From a virus, in IMG/VR virus record IMGVR_UViG_3300050821_017219, positions 1-64,000 of that record: 64,000 bases of DNA; one strand, 5' to 3'. Positions 32,255-39,940 of the stretch are shown here, in pieces. Position 1 is the first letter of the stretch. Every line of letters begins with the position of its first letter. The notes beneath the pieces are model-generated. The model was not told where the DNA came from, searched no databases, and saw only the letters and a program-made list of their open reading frames with translations. The translations under genes and the position numbers were made by a program.

Positions 32255-33966
32255 CCGCCGCCAACCCGAAACGGCCGTCACCCCTGGCGGCTGCGGCAGC
32301 CATCGTTGACGACGACAGCAACGCCAACGGCGGCGACTTCGACGGCATCAGCGGCATCGTCGCTAAAATTCAACAACAGAATCAATCGTCGACGACTCCG
32401 ACTGCTTCTGCTTCGACACCGCCACCAACAACGCCGCCGAAGCAACGCCAGCAGCCACCGGCGAACACCAAGCGCTTCGCGAAGACCGACACCGGCAACG
32501 CCGAGCGACTCGCCTACTACTTCGGGCAGCGCTTCCGCTACGTCGAGGAGTGGGACGAATTTCTGGTCTGGCGATCGACCCACTGGCAACGCGACCCCCA
32601 GCACGTTCGGGTGGAGGCGTTGACGAAGGAGGTCATCGCCAAAATTCGCGACGAAGCGCGTGGCTTCGGATCAACGACAGCAGAAGGTCGCGCGCTCTAC
32701 GCATGGAGTTTAGAAAGTCAGAAGCGGGCGAAGCGTCAGGCGATGGCCGCGCTCTCCCGAAGCGAGCTGGGGGTAGCCGTCTCCCACGAGAAGTTGGACG
32801 CCAACGCGTGGCTGCTGAACGTCAAGAACGGCGTTTTAGATCTACGCAGCGGTGAACTGTCGCCGCATCGACCGACCGACTTGATCACACGCGTCGCCGA
32901 CGTCAGATTCGATCGCAAAGCTAAAGCCGAAAATTTCAAACGATTTCTGTCGCGTGTGTTGCCGGATGAAGAGACGCGTCTATTTTTGCAGCGCTTCATC
33001 GGCTACAGCCTCACGGGGGATGTGGGGGAGCGCGTTTTCGTCGTTTGCTACGGCGGTGGCCGCAACGGCAAGTCGGTGTTGCTGCGCATCATCCAAGCGA
33101 TGCTCGGCAAATATTCGACGACCTGCGCGCCTGGTCTTTTGATGGCGCGCAAGGATGAAGCTCACCCCGCCGACGTCGCCGACTTATTTGGCGCGAGGTT
33201 GGCGGTGGCTTCTGAAGTCAAAAAAGGCCGAACGTTCGACGAAGAGAAGGTCAAGCGCATCACCGGCAACGACATGCTCAAGGCGCGGCGGATGCGCGAG
33301 AATTTCTGGGAGTTCTTGCCGACGCACAAGATCATCTTGGCGACCAACCACAAGCCGAGGGTGGCGGATGCGACCGACAGTTTTTGGGACCGCATCGCGC
33401 TCATCCCGTTCGACGTGCGCATCGACGATGGTGAAGTCGATCGAAGTCTCGCCGAGCGTCTGATCAAGGAGGAGCTCTCCGGCATCCTTACGTGGGCGAT
33501 GGAGGGCTGCTTGGCGTGGCAGAAGGAGGGGCTGCGCATCCCGAAGGCCATCGTCGACGCGACGCGGGAGTATCGCGCTGCCGAGGACGTCGTAGGGGGC
33601 TTCGTGGGCGAACGCTGCTTGTTCAGCACCATTGAGTTTGAGTCGATAGCGACGCTCATGGCGGCGGCGCAGAAGTGGTGCGCGACCAACGAACGCTTTC
33701 CCTTCAGCAAAAAAGACCTGGGCGAGTGGTTGAAGCAGCACAAGTGCATCGAGGGCCGAGATAAAGCCTGCAAAGTGCGTGGATGGAAGGGAATTCGCCT
33801 ACGAACGCTCTCCGAAATGGCTCCAGACGTTCAAGACGTTCTAGACTCAAATTTACCCTTATCGGTAGGATCGGGAGTTACAGATCCCAATACGCGCGCC
33901 ATAGGTAAAACAGCGTCTGAAACGGCTAGAACGTCTAACGCTAAAAAAGGCGATAAAATCAACTAG
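32251..33966 (+). CDS. D5/P4-type primase-helicase
   Basis: A 571-residue SF3 helicase of the poxvirus D5/phage P4 type. After a low-complexity Thr/Pro/Gln N-terminus, a D5_N region precedes Walker A GGGRNGKSVLL (about residues 268-278), a Walker B-like RLAVASEV and the sensor/motif C ILATNHKPRV. A C-terminal DNA-binding module (about 460-512) contains AAAQKWCATNERFPFSKKDL and GWKGIRLR. A catalytic primase domain is not evident at the N-terminus, so it may be helicase only. Replicative helicase is the expected role. The start overlaps the TM gene. Confidence 0.88.
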   Translation: MTAANPKRPSPLAAAAAIVDDDSNANGGDFDGISGIVAKIQQQNQSSTTPTASASTPPPTTPPKQRQQPPANTKRFAKTDTGNAERLAYYFGQRFRYVEEWDEFLVWRSTHWQRDPQHVRVEALTKEVIAKIRDEARGFGSTTAEGRALYAWSLESQKRAKRQAMAALSRSELGVAVSHEKLDANAWLLNVKNGVLDLRSGELSPHRPTDLITRVADVRFDRKAKAENFKRFLSRVLPDEETRLFLQRFIGYSLTGDVGERVFVVCYGGGRNGKSVLLRIIQAMLGKYSTTCAPGLLMARKDEAHPADVADLFGARLAVASEVKKGRTFDEEKVKRITGNDMLKARRMRENFWEFLPTHKIILATNHKPRVADATDSFWDRIALIPFDVRIDDGEVDRSLAERLIKEELSGILTWAMEGCLAWQKEGLRIPKAIVDATREYRAAEDVVGGFVGERCLFSTIEFESIATLMAAAQKWCATNERFPFSKKDLGEWLKQHKCIEGRDKACKVRGWKGIRLRTLSEMAPDVQDVLDSNLPLSVGSGVTDPNTRAIGKTASETARTSNAKKGDKIN

Positions 33967-33982
33967 TTGCAGAAACGTCTAC

Positions 33983-34396
33983 GTGACCGATCTCACAAAC
34001 AGCCACGGTTTTATAGCTCAGCCGGAAAGCCGCCAGATGAAGACCGCCAAGCACTACGCCGACCTTCTCGTCAACAACGTCACAAAAACGGTGGCGGCGC
34101 CGACCATCGAAGACTGGCGCGCCGAAGCCGAAAAAATCTTCGCCTTCATTCTGTTCCAACCGCAGCATCGGCCCAACATTCGCGTCAACGAGCAGATCAT
34201 CGCTACGACGGTCATCTACATCGACAGCGTCGGCAACAAGTGGGGCGAGATCGAGACGGCAGAAGCGATTCGTCGCGCGAAGGCGTTAGGGTTGTCACTC
34301 GTCGAGATCAACCCGCGCGCGTCGCCACCGGTCTGCAAGGCGATCAAGTGGCCCTACAGAAAAAAGCCGACCGAACCACCGCCGGAGATCGTATGA
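33983..34396 (+). CDS. IF3 N-terminal-domain protein
   Basis: A 137-residue protein. Residues 63-126 match the N-terminal domain of bacterial translation initiation factor IF3: RPNIRVNEQI, then GNKWGEIETAEAIRRAKALG, then LSLVEINPRASPPVCKAIKW, which parallels the family's AxxxxLDLVE.SP.A.PPVC pattern. The C-terminal IF3 domain, which carries most of the 30S-binding and anti-association activity, is absent. Residues 1-60 are an unrelated helical extension. The GTG at 33983 lacks a clear ribosome-binding site; ATG 34037 is an alternative. It overlaps the next gene by four bases. The domain call is strong; the effect on the ribosome is unknown. Confidence 0.85.
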   Translation: MTDLTNSHGFIAQPESRQMKTAKHYADLLVNNVTKTVAAPTIEDWRAEAEKIFAFILFQPQHRPNIRVNEQIIATTVIYIDSVGNKWGEIETAEAIRRAKALGLSLVEINPRASPPVCKAIKWPYRKKPTEPPPEIV

Positions 34397-34704
34397 GCAA
34401 CGTCAACGGCAAGACGAATGGCATCGCCAAAAAATCCGAAGCTGATGCCGCTTCCGACGACGACGTCGATACGCTTCCGACCATCGAAGCCGTCGTCGAA
34501 GCCTTCCTCGCCGACTCGACGTCGCCCGATCGTGCCTCCTTCACGTCGACGGCGGACATCATGGCGGCGGCGCGCGCGTGGTGCGACGACCGCGGCGAGT
34601 TTCGCTTCGGCCGGCGCTTGCTCGCGAAGCAGCTGCAGCAGCGTGGGTGCAAGCCGCAGCGGACGAACACACAGCGGGGATGGAGAGGAGTGAGGTTGCG
34701 ATGA
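34393..34704 (+). CDS. Stand-alone copy of D5 helicase C-terminal domain
   Basis: A 103-residue protein. Its C-terminal half (IMAAARAWCDDRGEFRFGRRL, then GWRGVRLR) aligns with the end of the primase-helicase at 32251 (LMAAAQKWCATNERFPFSKK, then GWKGIRLR). That region in D5/P4 proteins is a winged-helix DNA-binding module. It may bind the same origin or compete with the helicase. Starts in an ATGA overlap with the IF3-like gene. Confidence 0.75.
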   Translation: MSNVNGKTNGIAKKSEADAASDDDVDTLPTIEAVVEAFLADSTSPDRASFTSTADIMAAARAWCDDRGEFRFGRRLLAKQLQQRGCKPQRTNTQRGWRGVRLR

Positions 34705-34946
34705 CGAAGGAATGGTTTGAAGGCGTCACGCGAGAATTCGGCATGCCGGGCCGCGCGGAGGAACGCATCCGCCGATGCCCTAGAACGCCGGGTTGGTACA
34801 TCGCCGAGCTCGAGTTCGCTTGCTGCGGCGTCGGTGGGGCCGCCCACCTGATCCCTATCGGCGCGTGGATCTACGTCGCCGACGATGACGGATACGTTTG
34901 CTGCGAGAATCATCCGCCTTACGGCGGGTTTCCAGTACGTCGATGA
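34701..34946 (+). CDS. Hypothetical Cys-containing protein (81 aa)
   Basis: ATGA overlap and a GAGAGGAG site. FACCGVGGAAHLI and VCCENHPP contain paired Cys residues that may bind metal. No family. Confidence 0.55.
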   Translation: MTKEWFEGVTREFGMPGRAEERIRRCPRTPGWYIAELEFACCGVGGAAHLIPIGAWIYVADDDGYVCCENHPPYGGFPVRR

Positions 34947-35140
34947 ACTACGTCGTCAAAGACGAGCACAACCGCTACCACCGCGAGGTGCACGAGCTGC
35001 GCGGGAAGCGTTGGCATCGCCGCTTCGAGTGGGTCACGTCGCGGCTCGAAGCGACGGTCTTCACGACTTACACGGCGGCGAAGTTTCGGCGCGACAGCCT
35101 CTACACGACGGCGGCGATTTTCGTCGTCGAGCTGACGTGA
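34943..35140 (+). CDS. Hypothetical protein (65 aa)
   Basis: ATGA overlap with the preceding gene. Basic, His-rich N-terminal half and beta-like C-terminus. No family. Confidence 0.55.
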   Translation: MNYVVKDEHNRYHREVHELRGKRWHRRFEWVTSRLEATVFTTYTAAKFRRDSLYTTAAIFVVELT

Positions 35141-35155
35141 ATAGAAGCGCGGCGG

Positions 35156-35452
35156 GTGACGTCTAACGAGGCGGAGGCTGAGTCTTCGATGAAAACAGAG
35201 CGCAACTACGAGACCGAGAAGGCTGCGCATGAAAAGACACGTCTGGAGCGCAACGACGCCCAGAAGCGCGCGCAAAGCCTGATCGGAACCGTCAGAGGCC
35301 TCGAAGCGAAGGTGAAGCGTCTCGAAGAGCAGAACTTGCGGCAGGAAAAATTGATCGCTGGTCTCGAAAGCGGAGAGAGACGTGAGTTTCAGCAGCGATG
35401 CCGCCTTCTAGATCAACTTCGACAACTAGTGACGGAGGCAGACGACCGATGA
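35156..35452 (+). CDS. Coiled-coil protein (98 aa)
   Basis: Almost entirely a charged coiled coil (GLEAKVKRLEEQNLRQEKL). The GTG at 35156 gives the full frame; ATG 35190 with an upstream GGAGG is an alternative. Overlaps the next gene by ATGA. Confidence 0.55.
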   Translation: MTSNEAEAESSMKTERNYETEKAAHEKTRLERNDAQKRAQSLIGTVRGLEAKVKRLEEQNLRQEKLIAGLESGERREFQQRCRLLDQLRQLVTEADDR

Positions 35453-35630
35453 CTGAGCCGCTCCGGTGTGATTTCTGCAGGCGCACGGATGGTGGGCCAT
35501 TCGCTGAAAAGACGAGGCGCGGGCGTATTTTGAAGCAGGCTGACTTCCCGTGGATCATCTGCAAGCGTTGCTGCGACGCGGCATCGAGGTCAAGTGGGGA
35601 CCGACGTACACATTCAAGGTGGAGCCATGA
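35449..35630 (+). pseudogene. Zinc-ribbon gene with apparent frameshift
   Basis: Starts in an ATGA overlap and encodes MTEPLRCDFCRRTDGG ... WIICKRC, a CxxC/CxxC zinc ribbon. Staying in that frame runs about 70 bases into the next gene, unlike any other junction here. Near 35562-35572 another frame opens and ends RRGIEVKWGPTYTFKVEP with its stop exactly overlapping the next ATG. One indel would join the two into a 60-residue protein. It may be a sequencing error, a real mutation or programmed slippage. Confidence 0.4.
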
Positions 35631-36196
35631 ACGACGAAGACAAGAAGCTGATCGAAGAGGCGGAGCGACTCGACGCGGAAGCGACGCCGGGGTGGGCTAG
35701 CTATCCAGTGGGGTTCTGCGGGTACGCCTACGAAACCGTTTGGGCGAAAAACGTAGACGACGAACCTCTGTTTGAATCGTACAGCCAACCCGACACGCGC
35801 TTCGTCGTCGCCGCTCGTACGCTGCTGCCTCAGCTCGCGAAGCGTCTGCGCGAAGCGTTGAACGTTCCCGACGTTCCGCCGGAGCCGCCGAAGCTGCCGG
35901 AGCCGCTCGTCGACGGCTACTACTGGGTCCGCCTCCCTAGCGACGCGCCGATCATCGCCGAGCGCGAAACGTATGGCGGACGCGCTCACTGGTTCCATTT
36001 CGGTGCCGATGGTTCTGACAACGTCGAACCGCTGTTCGGCCCACTGCAGCCACCCGCCGTCACAAACACGTCGCCGATTGTTCCATGGCCTGTCGATCTA
36101 CCTCCGCGTTTCAATGGCGGAGTTCAATGCGATGCCCTCGAAGGCCCGTGCGCATGCGGCGCGTGGCACTCTAAGGTCACAAACGTCACGAAATAA
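35627..36196 (+). CDS. Hypothetical protein (189 aa)
   Basis: The ATG at 35627 follows AAGGTGGAG. Residues 1-90 are alpha/beta with ADTRFVVAARTLLPQLAKRL-like helices; a Pro-rich linker (PPEPPKLPEPL) leads to an aromatic C-terminal part. The N-terminal third resembles small phage proteins found next to SSB or ead/Ea22-like genes, but I cannot assign it. Confidence 0.55.
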   Translation: MNDEDKKLIEEAERLDAEATPGWASYPVGFCGYAYETVWAKNVDDEPLFESYSQPDTRFVVAARTLLPQLAKRLREALNVPDVPPEPPKLPEPLVDGYYWVRLPSDAPIIAERETYGGRAHWFHFGADGSDNVEPLFGPLQPPAVTNTSPIVPWPVDLPPRFNGGVQCDALEGPCACGAWHSKVTNVTK

Positions 36197-36222
36197 CAGC
36201 CAGATTTGACGGAGCGACCAAA

Positions 36223-36444
36223 ATGTCTCATCATCGACTCAACGATCGGCGACGCGTCGTGGCGGATGTCGGTCTCGCGCTTCCGTCGCCCCCCTCGCCT
36301 AGCCGCCAGGGGGGCGACGGTTTCTCAGGCGCAGACGTCAAGATGCCGTTGACTCCGCCAGCGGCAATCTACGTCACGACGATGCGTCTCGTGGGCGGCG
36401 AAGGCGGCGTCTGGGTTTGGTTCAACGTCGAGGTGCCATTGTGA
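36223..36444 (+). CDS. Hypothetical protein (73 aa)
   Basis: Follows a GACGGAGCG site. Pro/Ser/Arg-rich first half, then a short beta region ending GGVWVWFNVEVPL. Overlaps the next start. Confidence 0.5.
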   Translation: MSHHRLNDRRRVVADVGLALPSPPSPSRQGGDGFSGADVKMPLTPPAAIYVTTMRLVGGEGGVWVWFNVEVPL

Positions 36445-36701
36445 TGCGCCACGGCTACTTCCTTCCCGGGCGCGGTCTCTTCGGCGACATCGACCTCGCT
36501 GTTGATGCGCAAACGTTCTGGTCCCTAAGCCCAGCGGGGGACTTCCTCTGGAAGCACCTCGGCCACTACGACGGCGCTTCGATATGGATCACCAATGACG
36601 GCCGAACCACCATCCGTTTGTGCCTCCAAGACTTCTTCAGCGAGAAGTTCCGCGTCGAGGTTCGCGACTGGAGTGGTATCAGTTGGGAGCGCGCGCGATG
36701 A
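36444..36701 (+). CDS. Hypothetical protein (85 aa)
   Basis: ATG 36444 overlaps the preceding stop; a GTG at 36441 is an alternative. Aromatic-rich beta protein (FWSLSPAGDFLWKHLGHYDG). Ends in an ATGA overlap. Confidence 0.55.
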   Translation: MRHGYFLPGRGLFGDIDLAVDAQTFWSLSPAGDFLWKHLGHYDGASIWITNDGRTTIRLCLQDFFSEKFRVEVRDWSGISWERAR

Positions 36702-36928
36702 AACACTCGCCACTCGTCGGCGACTCCGTCAGCATCACTCGGGGCGTCTCCCTCGTCTGCCCATTCTGCGGCGGTACCGTCGACATGGGCGACCTCTCCT
36801 GTGGTGGCGTTGGCGCGATCCATACGTTCCCCACCTGCGACACGTTCGATCGTCTCACCGTCGACGAGTTTGCCTACGCCTGCCGCATCGCCATCGAAGC
36901 GACGGTGAAGGCGGAAAAAGCATCGTGA
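36698..36928 (+). CDS. Zinc-finger mini-protein (76 aa)
   Basis: Contains CPFCGG and, about 20-25 residues later, CGG..AIHTFPTC, a CxxC plus His/Cys set that could bind zinc. GTGA overlap with the next gene. Confidence 0.55.
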   Translation: MKHSPLVGDSVSITRGVSLVCPFCGGTVDMGDLSCGGVGAIHTFPTCDTFDRLTVDEFAYACRIAIEATVKAEKAS

Positions 36929-37266
36929 TCGATCTTCATGAAGGCGTCGCCGAAATCTTCGCTGCGGCGCAACAAGACGACGGCGTCGACCACGGCGACC
37001 TTCGGTTCGACTCAGACACCGCGCGGAGCCTCACCTACGAAGCCGCTTTCATTGCGCAGGCGCGCCTCGCCGAAGGTGTCACGCGATGGCGTTGCGCTAC
37101 CTGCGGCGAGGAAGTAGAACAACGACCCGGCGTTCGTGTGGCGTTTCACATGGGAAACCTACGCGACTCGAACTGTGGCCGACGAGAAGCGCCTAGAGAC
37201 TTTCAAGAGACGCAAAATCGTCTTGCTGTCGCGCCCGCTTTGACTTACCGTAACTCCTCACGCTGA
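36925..37266 (+). CDS. Zinc-finger protein (113 aa)
   Basis: GTG start in a GTGA overlap. Residues 1-55 are helical and acidic; residues 56-90 have WRCATCGEEV and a distal His and Cys (AFHMGNLRDSNCG), a C2HC-like zinc site. Function unknown. Confidence 0.55.
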   Translation: MIDLHEGVAEIFAAAQQDDGVDHGDLRFDSDTARSLTYEAAFIAQARLAEGVTRWRCATCGEEVEQRPGVRVAFHMGNLRDSNCGRREAPRDFQETQNRLAVAPALTYRNSSR

Positions 37267-37361
37267 CGCCGCCGCTTCGTGCCGCCGCGTCGGTAGCTAC
37301 CGCGAGACTTGAAGTCGACGAAAATTCAATCGTCGAAAACCACGACTGAAAGGCGTTGCCG
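37267..37361. other. Intergenic gap with palindrome and hairpin
   Basis: Contains a perfect 12-bp palindrome CGGTAGCTACCG (37291-37302) and a 7-bp hairpin TCGACGA/TCGTCGA (37315-37321, 37330-37336). There is no T-run. May be a regulator site before the recombination genes; no coding sequence seen. Confidence 0.35.
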
Positions 37362-37562
37362 ATGGCGTCGAAGTTTCGACAGATTTCTGTGTCGTCTGTT
37401 CCCGACGATAATGATGGCGTCATCGATAGCGTCTACGCGCTCGATGAAGCCGGCGTCGTCTGGCTGTTCAACAACACCGACGAGCGGTGGGAGGCGCTCT
37501 CGAAGCAGCGGTATGTCGCTGGCGCGTCGAACGACGATGCCGGCGAAGACGAGGGGGAGTGA
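37362..37562 (+). CDS. Small beta protein (66 aa)
   Basis: KFRQISVSSVP ... DSVYALDEAGVVWLFNNTDERWEAL is a pattern seen in small bacterial and phage proteins of unknown function, with a strand-turn-strand repeat around two Trp residues. The ATG at 37362 is preferred over a TTG six bases upstream. Confidence 0.6.
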   Translation: MASKFRQISVSSVPDDNDGVIDSVYALDEAGVVWLFNNTDERWEALSKQRYVAGASNDDAGEDEGE

Positions 37563-37636
37563 TGCCACCGACAAAAGAAGAAGTTGCTGACGTTCAGGAA
37601 ACTTGGTTCGGTTGGTTGCTGAAGGATGGTGGTTGA
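37562..37636 (+). CDS. Very small peptide (24 aa)
   Basis: The ATG overlaps the preceding stop (TGATG) and its stop overlaps the next start in the same way, which is the only real support. Sequence MPPTKEEVADVQETWFGWLL. Confidence 0.35.
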   Translation: MPPTKEEVADVQETWFGWLLKDGG

Positions 37637-37884
37637 TGCCATCTTACAACGACTGGCCGACGAACGACGAAGATTGGGCCTTCCGTCAACAGCTTCGTCT
37701 TCGCGACGCGCGATGGCAGCGGTTGGAGCCGACCTACAACGAGCTCGAAGCGGCGCTCAACAAGGCCACCGCCGAAATCATCGCGCTGAAGGCCGCGCAC
37801 AAAGCCGCGATGGAGACGGCGCTAAAGGCGCAACAGGAATACTACGACGGGCAAGCAATCCACCAAGCCTCGTGGGGCGGCTGA
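37636..37884 (+). CDS. Coiled-coil protein (82 aa)
   Basis: TGATG overlaps on both sides. Aromatic/acidic N-terminus, then a long Ala/Glu/Lys helix (NELEAALNKATAEIIALKAA). Directly before the Sak4-like ATPase gene. Confidence 0.55.
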   Translation: MPSYNDWPTNDEDWAFRQQLRLRDARWQRLEPTYNELEAALNKATAEIIALKAAHKAAMETALKAQQEYYDGQAIHQASWGG

Positions 37885-38705
37885 TGCCCATCCCCTCTTC
37901 CGCGCTCGAGAACGATCCGTTCCTCCGCGTCTTGGTGATGGGACCACCGAAGCTCGGAAAGACGACCACCGCCATCACTACCTCCGAAGGCAAGACGCGC
38001 GTTCTGCTCTGCGAAGCCGACTCGGCGCTCTCCGAGGCCAAGCGCCGCAAGGGCAACTTCGACTTCGAGCGTTGCCTTAGCGATAAAGCCTACGAGCAGA
38101 TGACGACCTTCCTTGCGCAAGCGAAGGAGGACGCCAAATCCGGAAGCATCCAGAATCTTCTGATCGATCCGTTGAGCGACTTTGCGGATCGACTGTTGGC
38201 GCAGTCGCACAAACTCAACCTGACGAAGGGTGGAGAAGAAGACGGACGGCGCGCCTACCCGCAGTGCACCAAACGGCTGCTACACTGCCTCGACCTCGCC
38301 TTTACTATTCCCTGCCACGTCATCGTCGTCTGCCACTACATCGACGTCGGCGGCCAAGAGTTACCCGGCGCGCTGGAAAAGACCGGAGACGGCATCGTTC
38401 CTCTTCTTCCCGGGCAAGCACGCGCTCGCGTGGCGGCGAAGTTCAACGACGTCGTCTGGTTCGACATCGACAAGGCCGACAACGAGAAGCGCATCTTCGT
38501 TACCGGCCCGCAAGGCGCGTGGGGGCCGGGATGCCGAAGTCTGAGCCGCTTCGCGATCCTGCCGGCCGACTTCACGAAGCTGATCGAAACCTTCAAGACC
38601 GGTCTGCCGAAAAAGGCTGCGCCAACGACGACGCCAACGAATGGCGTTGCGAAGTCGCCGTTGAAATCGCCAACAAAACCGCAGCCGCCGCAGCCACGCA
38701 AATAA
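37884..38705 (+). CDS. RecA-fold ATPase, Sak4-like
   Basis: A 273-residue AAA_24/Sak4-type protein. Walker A GPPKLGKTT lies at about residues 19-27, LLCEAD follows, a Walker B-like LLIDPLSDF is at about 93-101, and VIVVCHYID is a further core strand. The C-terminus is Lys/Pro/Thr-rich and disordered. Phage Sak4 proteins are single-strand annealing recombinases that work with a cognate SSB; the SSB-like gene next door supports this. Confidence 0.75.
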   Translation: MPIPSSALENDPFLRVLVMGPPKLGKTTTAITTSEGKTRVLLCEADSALSEAKRRKGNFDFERCLSDKAYEQMTTFLAQAKEDAKSGSIQNLLIDPLSDFADRLLAQSHKLNLTKGGEEDGRRAYPQCTKRLLHCLDLAFTIPCHVIVVCHYIDVGGQELPGALEKTGDGIVPLLPGQARARVAAKFNDVVWFDIDKADNEKRIFVTGPQGAWGPGCRSLSRFAILPADFTKLIETFKTGLPKKAAPTTTPTNGVAKSPLKSPTKPQPPQPRK

Positions 38706-38717
38706 AGACGTTGCCTC

Positions 38718-38749
38718 GATTGTCGCTGCCTTCAGACTCATCGACAATC
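38718..38749 (+). promoter_or_regulatory. Inverted repeat, possible promoter/operator
   Basis: GATTGTCG (38718-38725) and CGACAATC (38742-38749) form an 8-bp inverted repeat in the 96-base gap before the SSB-like gene. TTGTCG and GACAAT within it are 17 bases apart, so a promoter overlapped by a symmetric operator is possible. Confidence 0.35.
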
Positions 38750-38801
38750 TAAGCGCGAAACCGACACGACAACCTCAAACCGAGACAAGAGAACATCATC
38801 A

Positions 38802-39407
38802 ATGCCTCCCTCCAATCACGCAGAAGAGCAGCAATCCTACGGCGGTCAGTCCTTCCAGCCCTTCGAGTTCGACGAGACGGTCGAGCCCGATCTCTACGAC
38901 GGCAGCTACGAGCTCGAAATCTCCGACGTCAAGTTTCGGATGTCGAACCCCGATGCGTCGACGGGCGTCGCCTACCCGCAGCTCGTCATCGAGTGGAAGG
39001 CCATCGAGACCACCGAGGAGAGCGAAGAGTGTCGCCGCAGCGTCGGTAACACCATCAGCGAGTTCCTCACCTTCCGACCGAAGGGCGACCGCAAGGGGAA
39101 CATGTCGAAGCAGCGGTTGACCCTACTGCGCAACAAATTCGGCATCGGCAGCGACGTCATGCCGACGCAGATCACTTCCCCCAGCGACTTCGACGACCTC
39201 CGCGGCGCGCTGAAGGGCCAACGCATGACGGCGACAGCGGTCAACAAGACCGACAAGACCGGCGCGTTGCGAACGAATCTCGTCATCGAAGCGGCGGGCG
39301 GTGGCGCCGTCGAGGCGGAGGAAGAGGAGACGGTTGCGAAGCCTGCAGCGAAGTCGCCGAAGGCAACCGCAGCCAAATCGAAGGCGGCGCCGTCGAAGCG
39401 TCGATAA
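38802..39407 (+). CDS. DUF669-like single-stranded DNA-binding protein
   Basis: A 201-residue protein. Residues 18-165 form an OB-fold-like core with the DUF669-type start FEFDETVEPDLYDGSYELEI, a central strand LVIEWKAIE and the block MSKQRLTLLRNKFGIG. An Ala/Lys/Glu-rich tail ends in SKRR. Most SSBs have acidic tips, and this one is basic. Expected to coat ssDNA for replication and Sak4-type recombination. Confidence 0.7.
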   Translation: MPPSNHAEEQQSYGGQSFQPFEFDETVEPDLYDGSYELEISDVKFRMSNPDASTGVAYPQLVIEWKAIETTEESEECRRSVGNTISEFLTFRPKGDRKGNMSKQRLTLLRNKFGIGSDVMPTQITSPSDFDDLRGALKGQRMTATAVNKTDKTGALRTNLVIEAAGGGAVEAEEEETVAKPAAKSPKATAAKSKAAPSKRR

Positions 39408-39676
39408 AGACGTCGGTCGACGGTTAGTTGAGTGTCGTTTTCGATTCTCATCGGCCATCGAGTCTGAATAGCGGCGCCGCAGCGCTACGACGAAGGCTTC
39501 TGCGGCATCTTGAGGCGGCTGCTTCGGTCATACGAGCAGCAGACATAGACCCGTGGAGGGTTGAAAGCGGTGGTTCGTAACCCCGTCGCCTCTCTGACGC
39601 TTCGATAGCGTTTATTTGCGCGCGCAGACAGACGCAATCGATGCGTCACATTTGAATTCGATTTTGGAGAAACAAA
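39408..39676. other. 269-base gap, no convincing gene
   Basis: Contains a small hairpin GACGCA/TGCGTC (39631-39636, 39642-39647) and a GGGTT/AACCC pair near 39553-39578. The last 20 bases carry a GGAG ribosome-binding site for the next gene. No tRNA or riboswitch recognised. Confidence 0.4.
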
Positions 39677-39940
39677 ATGTCTGAAAACCACGACAACGAT
39701 TCGTCTACGCCGAAGAAGCTTCACGGCTTCGCAGCTTGGTCGAAAGAGCGTCAACGTGAGGCTGCCTCGAAGGGCGGTAAGACCGCTCACGCTCTGGGTA
39801 CAGCTCACAAATTCTCTGGCGACGAAGCGAGAGAAGCCGGCCGACGCGGCGGGTTGGCCATCGCAGCGAAGAAGCGGCGCATGAAAGAAGAAGCAGAATT
39901 GAAGACATTCGTCGAAATCGAAGAAACGACGCCGCGATGA
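39677..39940 (+). CDS. KGG-repeat (YciG-like) stress-type protein
   Basis: An 87-residue protein with the KGG family pattern: GFAAWSKERQREAASKGGK, then GTAHKFSGDEAREAGRRGG. Bacterial KGG proteins such as YciG are small, hydrophilic and stress-induced; the function is not established. The last third is a charged helix. Good GGAG ribosome-binding site. Confidence 0.75.
   Translation: MSENHDNDSSTPKKLHGFAAWSKERQREAASKGGKTAHALGTAHKFSGDEAREAGRRGGLAIAAKKRRMKEEAELKTFVEIEETTPR

Noticed and set aside
34005-34045. tRNA-like TAGCTCAGCCGG
   Set aside because: Looks like a tRNA D-arm, but there is no anticodon stem, T-arm or acceptor pairing downstream. It lies in the IF3-like coding region.
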